Assembly (NCBI GenBank): GCA_017430675.1
Contig: JAFRMM010000090.1
Location: 1-22,638, forward strand
Origin: Prevotella sp.
GTDB taxonomy: Bacteria; Bacteroidota; Bacteroidia; Bacteroidales; Bacteroidaceae
Direction: 5' to 3'
Length of the DNA stretch: 22,638 nt
The notes beneath the pieces are model-generated. The model was not told where the DNA came from. It made no database searches and worked only from the letters and a program-made list of their open reading frames with translations. Shown piece after piece: positions 14,670 to 21,195 of this stretch (positions are counted from its first letter, which is position 1; every line of letters starts with the position of its first letter). The position numbers and the translations under genes are program-made.

Positions 14670-14720
14670 CCCTTCAGCCGAAGAGCCTGATAATCAGCCC
14701 ATAAGCCGTCGGCTGAAAGG
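14670..14720. repeat. GGCTGAAAGG hairpin, second copy
   Basis: Left arm CCCTTCAGCCGA (14670-14681) pairs with TCGGCTGAAAGG (14709-14720) with one mismatch. It is similar in arms and in part of the loop (AGAGC) to the hairpin at 13478-13536, but is not behind any gene here. Confidence 0.55.
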
Positions 14721-14751
14721 AAAATGAATTTTATTTCGCAGAAATATGATT

Positions 14752-14784
14752 CACCTCACAGCATGTCTGACCCCGTGTGAGGTG
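14752..14784. terminator. 9-bp hairpin upstream of the serpin promoter
   Basis: CACCTCACA (14752-14760) and TGTGAGGTG (14776-14784) are perfect complements. It sits just before the duplicated promoter block and may insulate the operon or be a regulator site. Confidence 0.45.
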
Positions 14785-14912
14785 TTAATCATTGTTAATT
14801 GTTGTCTTTTCCATGCAGTATTTTGGCTTTCACGAGTTTAATAGATAGAAATGCTTTAATTTTGCAGGTAATTATGAAGAAAAAGGTATTGTGGGCAGCC
14901 ATCGCCCTGATG
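14784..14912 (+). promoter_or_regulatory. Duplicated promoter/5'UTR/signal-peptide block, serpin copy
   Basis: This block is nearly the same as 19317-19445 on the minus strand. It shares the 17-mer GTTAATCATTGTTAATT (14784-14800), TGCAGTATTT (14814-14823), a 22-nt variable gap, TAGAAATGCTTTAATTTTGC (14846-14865) containing the -7 box TAATTTTG (14857-14864), and the first signal-peptide codons. TGCAGTATTT starts 60 nt before the ATG in both. No TTTG lies at the expected -33 position, so a non-housekeeping sigma factor or an activator is plausible. Confidence 0.75.
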
Positions 14913-16175
14913 GTGGCAGCAACACTCTCTGCATGCAGCAAGAGTGATGACGGGACGGATGGAACGAAACCAGGCGAGCCAACCGAGACGCCTGGCGAGC
15001 CAACCGAGACGCCAGACGAGCCGTTGTCGAATGAGGACAACGAACTCAAGTATATCTCACTGACTCGTGCTGAGCAGGATCTGGTGAACGAGAACAACAA
15101 CTTCGCCTTCAACCTGTTCCGCAAGGTGACATCTGAGAAGAGCGAGATCGTCTCACCCATCAGCATCACCTACGCCTTGGGGATGCTGAACAATGGTGCG
15201 GCCGGCGAGACGCAGAAGGAGATCAACAAGGTGTTGGGCTTCGGAGAGACAGGTGCTGACGGCATCAACGACTTCTGCAGGAAGATGCTGACAGAAGCCC
15301 CAACGCTCGACAAACTGACGAAGGTGATGATCGCCAACACCATCTACATGAACAAAGGCTACGAGTTGAAGTCCGACTTCATCGACAAGGCCAATACCTA
15401 CTACGATGCTGAGCCAGAGACGCGTGAGTTCAATGAGGAGACGCGCCAGGTCATCAACAAGTGGGGCAACGACCATACGGAGGGGATGATCCCTGAGGTG
15501 CTGAAACCGAACGAGTTCAATCCTTCGTCCGTCAGTTATCTGCTGAATGCCATCTACTTCAAAGGTGCATGGGCAGAGAAGTTTGACAAGGGCAATACGA
15601 AGGACGAGGCCTTCAAGGGCTACAGCGCAGAGAAGCAGGTACCCATGATGCATCAGGAGCACGAGTTCAGTTATACGGAGACAGATGATTGTCAGGCACT
15701 TTGTCTGCCCTACGGCAATAACGCCTATCGCATGACTATCCTCTTGCCCAAGGAGGGTAAGACCATCAACGACGTGCTGAAGACGCTGACAGCAGAGTCC
15801 TGGCAGAGATATCAGTTCATGGGCAGTGCCATCGTGGATGTGAAGTTGCCTCGTTTCGAGTCAGAATCGGATATCAAACTGATAGATATCATGTCAGAAC
15901 TGGGTATGCCAAGGGCTTTTGATCCTTATTTGGCAGAGTTCCCCAACTTCTGTAACGTACCAGTCTTTATCAGCATGATGAAACAGGTGGCGAAAATCAA
16001 ACTCAACGAGGAGGGCACAGAGGCAGCGGCCATTACCGTGATAGGTATAAAAACTACAGCAGTAGCCCCTGAGCCCCAGCACGTGCAGTTCTTTGCCAAC
16101 CGTCCGTTCCTCTATGTGATCAGCGAGTTCTCAACAGGTGCCATCTTCTTTATAGGACAGTATATGGGTGATTAA
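14874..16175 (+). CDS. Serpin-family protease inhibitor, lipoprotein (433 aa)
   Basis: A type II signal peptide ends L-S-A-C (Cys 21), followed by S-K-S-D-D-G-T-D, typical of surface-exported lipoproteins. The linker holds two G-E-P-T-E-T-P repeats coded by a perfect 20/21-nt tandem repeat (14973-15014). The serpin domain spans ~60-433. The hinge G-T-E-A-A-A-I-T (381-388) has the small residues needed for loop insertion, so it should be inhibitory. Counting P15 as that Gly puts P1-P1' near T-A in K-T-T-A-V-A, pointing to elastase-like targets, but the loop is about five residues longer than in alpha-1-antitrypsin, so P1 is uncertain. F-F-A-N-R-P-F-L-Y-V-I is the conserved C-terminal strand. 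The frame opens at 14799, but the promoter and signal peptide fix 14874. The sigma factor starts 8 nt after the stop. Confidence 0.95.
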   Translation: MKKKVLWAAIALMVAATLSACSKSDDGTDGTKPGEPTETPGEPTETPDEPLSNEDNELKYISLTRAEQDLVNENNNFAFNLFRKVTSEKSEIVSPISITYALGMLNNGAAGETQKEINKVLGFGETGADGINDFCRKMLTEAPTLDKLTKVMIANTIYMNKGYELKSDFIDKANTYYDAEPETREFNEETRQVINKWGNDHTEGMIPEVLKPNEFNPSSVSYLLNAIYFKGAWAEKFDKGNTKDEAFKGYSAEKQVPMMHQEHEFSYTETDDCQALCLPYGNNAYRMTILLPKEGKTINDVLKTLTAESWQRYQFMGSAIVDVKLPRFESESDIKLIDIMSELGMPRAFDPYLAEFPNFCNVPVFISMMKQVAKIKLNEEGTEAAAITVIGIKTTAVAPEPQHVQFFANRPFLYVISEFSTGAIFFIGQYMGD

Positions 16176-16183
16176 AAAGGTAA

Positions 16184-16768
16184 GTGCTTGAGAAAGGGAA
16201 TCTGAATGAACAACGCTTGGCAGAGCGGCTTCGCAACGGTGAAAACGGGGCGATGCGGGAGTTCTATACCCTCTATGCAGACCTGTTGGCTGCCGTCTGT
16301 TCGCGCTACATCGTCGATAAGGACGATGTGAAGGATGTGTTCCAGGAGTCACTCATCCATGTCTTCACCCATATCACCGACTTCAGTTATCAGGGGACTG
16401 GTTCGCTGAGGGCCTGGGCGTCGAGGATCGTCATCAACGAGTCGCTGAAGTTCCTGAAAGACACCAAGCGCCATGAACTGATTCTATATGAGCAGGATGT
16501 GGCAGAAGAGCCGGAAGATGATGGTCCGCCCGTCAGCGACATACCGCCAGAGGTGATCCAACGGCTGGTGAGCCAGTTGCCAACAGGCTATCGAACGATC
16601 TTCAACCTCTACGTCTTCGAGGAAAAGAGCCACCAGGAGATAGCCTCACTACTCGGCATCAAGGAAAGATCCTCAGCCTCTCAACTCAGCAGGGCCAAGA
16701 ACCTGCTTGCGAAAATGATCAAAGCGTATAACGAACAATACAACCCACGATGGAAGAACAATGGATAG
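16184..16768 (+). CDS. ECF RNA polymerase sigma factor (ECF21/Das-like, 194 aa)
   Basis: Sigma-2 spans ~24-90 (M-R-E-F-Y-T-L-Y, D-D-V-K-D-V-F-Q-E-S, then S-L-R-A-W-A-S-R-I-V-I-N-E-S). Sigma-4 spans ~125-182 (L-P-T-G-Y-R-T-I-F-N-L, then S-H-Q-E-I-A-S-L-L-G-I and S-Q-L-S-R-A-K). The S-L-R-A-W...I-N-E segment and the neighbour gene place it with the Bacteroidota ECF21 group. The start is GTG: no in-frame ATG lies before residue 24, inside region 2, and an AAAGG is just upstream. It is 8 nt downstream of the serpin and overlaps the anti-sigma gene by 19 nt, so serpin, sigma and anti-sigma are one operon. Confidence 0.92.
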   Translation: MLEKGNLNEQRLAERLRNGENGAMREFYTLYADLLAAVCSRYIVDKDDVKDVFQESLIHVFTHITDFSYQGTGSLRAWASRIVINESLKFLKDTKRHELILYEQDVAEEPEDDGPPVSDIPPEVIQRLVSQLPTGYRTIFNLYVFEEKSHQEIASLLGIKERSSASQLSRAKNLLAKMIKAYNEQYNPRWKNNG

Positions 16769-18045
16769 AGCGGTTGCGACAGAAGATGGCAGACTACGAA
16801 GAGCCTGCTCCAGAGGTGTCGTGGGATGAGATTGAGAAGGCCGTCGCCGCCAACAGTCAGAAGGCGAAGACCATCACGATGTGGCCTCGCAGGATAGCGG
16901 CCGCAGTCGTGGTATTGGTCATGGCTGGAGCAGGCTACTATCTCCTGAATCGCCAGCAGACGGACATCGTGGAGGAGACGGCGGAAACCCTGCTGATAGA
17001 GGGAACGGTCAAGCCTGAGCCCGTCGCCCCCCAGCAGCAGGAGGCGTCAGACCAGTCGCTCTTAGCACAGGCCAAGCGACAGATCCTGCAAGCCATCGAG
17101 GAAAAGAAGACGGAAGCCCTTTCTGTGCTCCCTGTGGCAGAGGACACAGTCAAACAACTGGCCCAAACGGTCGATGAGAAGGCAGAGATTCAAGAGACAG
17201 AGCCTCAGCAGGAAGCACAGACGCAGGAGCAACCCAGAAAGAACTCACAACCTGAAGCCTTGCCCCCTGTTTATCCCTCAGATATCAAGCGTTCAGCCTC
17301 TTCTGGCAAGCGACTGATGGCCAAGGTCTATCTGTCGAATGCCATGTCGTCAGGCTCAAACGTCTCTAACGCCTGGTCCTACAACCACGCAATGGTATAT
17401 AGTCAAGCGGGTTCCTTGGAAAAGTTGGACTTTCTACTAGATGCCCCCGTTGTACCCTCTAATTCATATACATCATCAGACGGAAGTTATAACGGTGTTT
17501 GGGATTATATGTACTATGAGTCTGTGCCTGTAGATGAGGAAATACACCATCGCCAGCCTATACACTTCGGCCTCTTGCTGCGCTATGCCCTCAACGACAG
17601 ATGGGGCATCGAAAGTGGCCTGTCGTATGCCCTCCTGACCTCGGATATCACGCTGTCTTCCACCTTTTTCAAGGCCGAGGCAGAGCAGAGCCTGTCGTAT
17701 ATTGGCATTCCCGTCAATGTGAGTTATCTGATCTGGGGCAGTCGCCACTTCAACGTCTATGCCACCGTGGGCGGCATGGCAGAGAAGATGGTAAGGGGAA
17801 AGCAGCATCAGGTGGTGACCTACCCCACGAAGACAGAGGCCGACGAGAGCGTATCCATCCGCCCCCTGCAGTTCTCTGTGAGTGGTGGCATTGGAGCCGA
17901 GTTCCAGTTTATCGACTGGCTGAGCATCTATGCAGAGCCTAGTGTGGGCTACTGGTTCGACAACGGCAGCAGCATACCCACCTACTATCAGGAGAAGCCC
18001 TTCAGTTTCAACCTGAACGTGGGCCTACGGTTCAATATCAAATAA
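16750..18045 (+). CDS. Dual-membrane-spanning anti-sigma factor (Dma-like), TM anchor plus outer-membrane beta-barrel (431 aa)
   Basis: The parts run in order from cytoplasm to outer membrane. Residues 1-45 are a short charged domain (W-I-E-R-L-R-Q-K-M-A-D-Y-E-E-P, W-D-E-I-E-K-A-V) likely to bind the sigma factor. One TM helix follows (49-66, I-A-A-A-V-V-V-L-V-M-A-G). Residues ~67-180 are a long E/Q/P/K-rich periplasmic linker. An OMP_b-brl-type barrel spans ~185-431, with alternating strands and a C-terminal N-L-N-V-G-L-R-F-N-I-K. This layout matches the Dma family of Bacteroides thetaiotaomicron, which controls its ECF21 sigma factor (Das) and vesiculation by spanning both membranes. Its 5' end overlaps the sigma gene by 19 nt; its 3' end overlaps the convergent lipoprotein gene by 8 nt. 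Confidence 0.88.
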   Translation: MEEQWIERLRQKMADYEEPAPEVSWDEIEKAVAANSQKAKTITMWPRRIAAAVVVLVMAGAGYYLLNRQQTDIVEETAETLLIEGTVKPEPVAPQQQEASDQSLLAQAKRQILQAIEEKKTEALSVLPVAEDTVKQLAQTVDEKAEIQETEPQQEAQTQEQPRKNSQPEALPPVYPSDIKRSASSGKRLMAKVYLSNAMSSGSNVSNAWSYNHAMVYSQAGSLEKLDFLLDAPVVPSNSYTSSDGSYNGVWDYMYYESVPVDEEIHHRQPIHFGLLLRYALNDRWGIESGLSYALLTSDITLSSTFFKAEAEQSLSYIGIPVNVSYLIWGSRHFNVYATVGGMAEKMVRGKQHQVVTYPTKTEADESVSIRPLQFSVSGGIGAEFQFIDWLSIYAEPSVGYWFDNGSSIPTYYQEKPFSFNLNVGLRFNIK

Positions 18046-18652
18046 GATCTCCCCAGTTGAGATGACGGTCCCATTTGCCAGTGGCTTTCAGGATCTCTTC
18101 AAATCTTGAAAGGCCGGAAGCCTCTTCCTCTGTCAGTGCGCCTTCAAGGATTTGGCCATTTTCGTCAATCACCTGCATCTGGGTCAATTTGAAGTATCTG
18201 ATATCCTTGTCGTCTATTTCGGAGATCTCATAATAGAGCGTCAGTCCTGTCCCACCAATCAGACTGGAGAGCAGATTGTTGAGCCATGCCCCAAAGAGCC
18301 ATTCTCCATGGCAATAAAACTCGATGCGGTACTGTACGGGATAAGGGTACGACTTTTCTTCTATCCTCTCTCCTCCCCTGACCTTCATCAGGCCCGTCTC
18401 AGGATTGTAGGCCAGGATATCATCGAGTGTCAGCACCCAGTCCGAGGGTATAATGTCATACAACTGCTCGTCTGGGTTCTTAACAATGGCATAGAGGGCA
18501 TCCTTATCCTCAATATAGACTCCATGGAGTCCTGTTATCTCATCCTCATCATGATTCGAACAGCCTGTCAGCGCTGAACCTACCAACGCTGCCGTCAGGA
18601 TGATCACCAGCGTCATCAGAATCATTTCTATCGTCCGTCTCATATTGTTCAA
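18038..18652 (-). CDS. Lipoprotein of unknown function (204 aa)
   Basis: A hydrophobic signal peptide (8-28) ends A-L-T-G-C (Cys 31), followed by the acidic S-N-H-D-E-D-E, a typical outer-membrane export signal. The mature part is mixed alpha/beta (A-L-Y-A-I-V-K-N-P, Y-R-I-E-F-Y-C-H-G-E-W, Y-F-K-L-T-Q-M-Q-V-I-D) with an E-rich C-terminus. I do not recognise a family. Either M1 or M4 (18643) could start it. It lies 25 nt downstream of the I9-like lipoprotein on the same strand, so it is probably in that operon and may be a partner of the inhibitor. Its stop overlaps the Dma-like gene by 8 nt tail to tail. Confidence 0.75.
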   Translation of the reverse strand: MNNMRRTIEMILMTLVIILTAALVGSALTGCSNHDEDEITGLHGVYIEDKDALYAIVKNPDEQLYDIIPSDWVLTLDDILAYNPETGLMKVRGGERIEEKSYPYPVQYRIEFYCHGEWLFGAWLNNLLSSLIGGTGLTLYYEISEIDDKDIRYFKLTQMQVIDENGQILEGALTEEEASGLSRFEEILKATGKWDRHLNWGDLI

Positions 18653-18677
18653 GATTTATTATTCCGTAACTACCCAA

Positions 18678-19355
18678 TTAATCGTACCATACCCCATACA
18701 TATCAGGCTCAGCCCACTCTACCTCATCCATGTGATAGACCTCCTCAGTCAGTTGCAGCATCTCGTAGGAGTTCTTCACGTTGCAGTCGAAAAGGTAGTA
18801 TGTCCATTGGGGGTCACTCTCCTTCCACTCGTGTGTTTTCCTGTTTGTCAGCATGCCCTCGTATTTTGATTCGACGGTACTGATGTCACAGCCGTTTTTC
18901 ATGTGGATTATCATTTTGGAAATGATGCCAGGGATAGGAATACCGCCATTGTCAACCCCTTCCACCAGATAGCCGTCCGACACATAGAGATAAGGGCTTT
19001 CGAAGTATTTTTCGGTTGTGATGAAGTAGTGCTTATCGACTTCGTTGATTTGCTGGATATCCTGAATGTTTGGAAAGTGCATCTTTGTCAGATAGTCTAT
19101 GGTCTCCATACCCTTCTCTCCCTTGGGGATGACCAGGAGCGTGTAGGGGCCGCTGGTATTGGGTATCAGGCCGCAGAAAATCTCTTGGCCGTTCTCGTCT
19201 GTGTACCAGTAGCCCTGCTTATACTTGGCATACGGCGGCTGGTCGTAATAACTGATCTGATAAGCCTCGTTGTACTCCGTGACCTCGGTCCTGTCATCAC
19301 TGCTGCAAGCGCCCAGCATCAGGGCGATGGCTGCCCACAACACATTTTTCCTCAT
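18678..19355 (-). CDS. Lipoprotein resembling a free-standing subtilase propeptide (inhibitor I9-like, 225 aa)
   Basis: The signal peptide M-R-K-N-V-L-W-A-A-I-A-L-M-L-G-A-C (Cys 17) is almost the serpin's. The C-terminal ~90 residues read like the propeptide of Bacteroidota S8 proteases: a strand I-S-K-M-I-I-H-M-K-N-G, then W-T-Y-Y-L-F-D-C-N, a helix E-M-L-Q-L-T-E-E-V-Y and the ending V-E-W-A-E-P-D-M-Y-G. In S8 precursors E-x-A-E-P-D comes just before the catalytic domain; here the protein stops instead. Free I9-like domains act as subtilisin inhibitors or chaperones. The N-terminal 100 residues I cannot assign. The start at 19355 is set by the serpin alignment (4 codons shorter than the open frame). 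The next lipoprotein follows after 25 nt. Confidence 0.6.
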   Translation of the reverse strand: MRKNVLWAAIALMLGACSSDDRTEVTEYNEAYQISYYDQPPYAKYKQGYWYTDENGQEIFCGLIPNTSGPYTLLVIPKGEKGMETIDYLTKMHFPNIQDIQQINEVDKHYFITTEKYFESPYLYVSDGYLVEGVDNGGIPIPGIISKMIIHMKNGCDISTVESKYEGMLTNRKTHEWKESDPQWTYYLFDCNVKNSYEMLQLTEEVYHMDEVEWAEPDMYGVWYD

Positions 19356-19445
19356 TATTACCTGCAAAATTAAAGCATTTCTACCTATAAAACTCCAAAA
19401 TGCCCAAATACTGCACGCAAAAGGGAATAATTAACAATGATTAAC
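19317..19445 (-). promoter_or_regulatory. Duplicated promoter/5'UTR/signal-peptide block, I9-like copy
   Basis: This is the inverted counterpart of 14784-14912. The 17-mer lies at 19429-19445, TGCAGTATTT at 19406-19415 on the minus strand, again a 22-nt gap to TAGAAATGCTTT..., and again 60 nt from TGCAGTATTT to the ATG. Resemblance continues through the lipobox (S-A-C-S-K-S-D-D in one, G-A-C-S-S-D-D in the other) and then ends. Confidence 0.75.
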
Positions 19446-19463
19446 CATGTGAGGCAGACACCC

Positions 19464-21053
19464 TTACTCCCTTATCAGTACCTTTTTGACCTTACCTTTA
19501 CCTTGGCGAATGATATTGATACCTTTTCGTGGCGTTCTGGAATAAACACCATCAAGGGAATAGTATTCTGACGGCTCACCATCTGCCAGGGTCGCCTTTA
19601 TGACAAGTTCACCATTTTCTATTTCCACAATATTGCCGAAAAGGTTCCAAGGGGATTGGCCTTTGTAAGCAAAGGGACTATTCACATGAAGGGTCACGCG
19701 CTCCAGGGGCACGTCTGCGAAACCCATAGCACACATCGGTGGGGTTTTGCTCAGCGAATATACATCAGTAAGCGCATCACACCAGCCAAAGGCATAGTCA
19801 TACACCCAGGTTATCCCTTCAGGAATGACAACCCGCTTGAGACTTGTGCAGAGGCAACATACCCAGGGAGAGATGTTTTCCACAAATGGGGGAAATACAA
19901 TCTCTGTCAGACTTGAGCACTCATTGAAGGCTGCTTCATCAATATATTTGATTGAATTGGGGAGAACAAGGCTGTCAAGAGCAGAACAATGGCTGAACGC
20001 ATGTTCTCCAATATGAGTAATGCCATCATGCAGGGTGATTCTTGCCAGACTTGAGCAACCACTGAACGTAAAGTCTTCAATGTCCGTAATCGCTTTGGGG
20101 ATGTTGATGGAGCGTAGTTTCTCATTGCCACAGAATGCCCCTTGTCCGATATATTTGACGCCCTCGGGTATCTTAAGCGTATCGATGCTGACGGCTTGCA
20201 AGGCATATCCTCCGATATACTCCATCGTCTCTGGGATGTCAATCGAAGTCATCCCAGAACAACCACTAAAAACTCCAAAACTCATCTGTGTAAGCGCCTC
20301 TGGCAAATGGACAGAGACCAGGTTAGGATTGGTGCCAAAGGCCATCTCGTCGATGAATACGACGCTGTTGGGAATGTCGGCTACCTCCAGACCGCTTTCG
20401 TTAAACGCGTTAAACCCGATACTCTCAAGTTGATTGGGAAAGTCTATTGAGCGCAGGTTCTTACAATCGTGAAAGGCTTCAGCACCTATGGACCTGACAC
20501 TATTGGGGATTTCTATAGACTCCAGTTCTTCACAATAGAAAAACATACCTTCAGGGATGGTGGTCATGGTTTCCGGAATCGTTATCTGCCTGATGGCAGA
20601 CTCCTCAAACAAGTACGTCCCCACATGCGCCAATCCCTCAGGAAGGATTATACTATCCAAACTACTCGTCTTATAAAAATTACCATCGCCAATAGAGTCA
20701 ACACTATTGGGCAGAATGATGGTATGGAGGTCCGTACACATATAGAAAGTACGATTGGGGATGATCTTGATTTCTGCGTTAATGACAATAGAGTTCAGCA
20801 TCATGTGACTATGAAACACAGCCCCATCAAAAGCAACCACCTGCCATGTCTCACCTTCATAATCCACCGTGGCAGGAATAACGACATCACCCATATAGTC
20901 GGTTGGTCCCCAATCCAAGTCACCATTTGTAACCGTCAGTGTCTTCTCCGTTTCAGATAGGATATTATAGTAGATGCCATCTACAAAGAGGTCATAACCC
21001 GATATTGCCATACTCTGTATGATCACTGATAGAAACAATAATATCTTTCTCAT
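19464..21053 (-). CDS. BspA-like leucine-rich repeat surface protein (529 aa)
   Basis: A Sec signal peptide (M-R-K-I-L-L-F-L-S-V-I-I-Q-S-M-A) precedes a short N-terminal domain. From ~85 to ~455 there are about 15 LRR_5 repeats of 22-24 residues (I-x-I-P-x-x-V/M-x-x-I-G-x-x-A-F-x-x-C-x-x-L-x-S), the BspA type seen in oral and gut Bacteroidales, linked to adhesion and host-protein binding. The last ~45 residues (Y-Y-S-L-D-G-V-Y-S-R-T, then G-I-N-I-I-R and K-K-V-L-I-R-E) match a C-terminal segment common on Prevotella/Bacteroides exported proteins. The frame starts with TTG at 21059, but ATG at 21053 fits the promoter at 21071. No terminator is seen before the I9-like gene 108 nt downstream. 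Confidence 0.88.
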   Translation of the reverse strand: MRKILLFLSVIIQSMAISGYDLFVDGIYYNILSETEKTLTVTNGDLDWGPTDYMGDVVIPATVDYEGETWQVVAFDGAVFHSHMMLNSIVINAEIKIIPNRTFYMCTDLHTIILPNSVDSIGDGNFYKTSSLDSIILPEGLAHVGTYLFEESAIRQITIPETMTTIPEGMFFYCEELESIEIPNSVRSIGAEAFHDCKNLRSIDFPNQLESIGFNAFNESGLEVADIPNSVVFIDEMAFGTNPNLVSVHLPEALTQMSFGVFSGCSGMTSIDIPETMEYIGGYALQAVSIDTLKIPEGVKYIGQGAFCGNEKLRSINIPKAITDIEDFTFSGCSSLARITLHDGITHIGEHAFSHCSALDSLVLPNSIKYIDEAAFNECSSLTEIVFPPFVENISPWVCCLCTSLKRVVIPEGITWVYDYAFGWCDALTDVYSLSKTPPMCAMGFADVPLERVTLHVNSPFAYKGQSPWNLFGNIVEIENGELVIKATLADGEPSEYYSLDGVYSRTPRKGINIIRQGKGKVKKVLIRE

Positions 21054-21070
21054 ACCCAAAACTTTGTGTA

Positions 21071-21102
21071 CAAATATACGATTTCTTACTTATATAGACA
21101 AG
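21071..21102 (-). promoter_or_regulatory. Promoter of the leucine-rich repeat gene
   Basis: CTTG (21099-21102), 20 nt, TATATTTG (21071-21078) on the minus strand, 17 nt before the ATG. Confidence 0.75.
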
Positions 21103-21118
21103 AAAACTACTAAAATTT

Positions 21119-21149
21119 TTTGTTTTTTGCTCGATTTGCACTATCTTTG
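21119..21149 (+). promoter_or_regulatory. leuS promoter
   Basis: TTTG (21119-21122), 19 nt, TATCTTTG (21142-21149). The leader of ~40 nt is A-rich without a Shine-Dalgarno, as usual in this phylum. Confidence 0.8.
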
Positions 21150-21195
21150 CAGCCCAATTATTAATGTACGGAAACAAAAATAAAAATAAGATACA

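Noticed and set aside
14799..14873. 25-codon N-terminal extension of the serpin
   Set aside because: It crosses the promoter block, and the signal peptide must start at 14874, as in the parallel I9-like gene.
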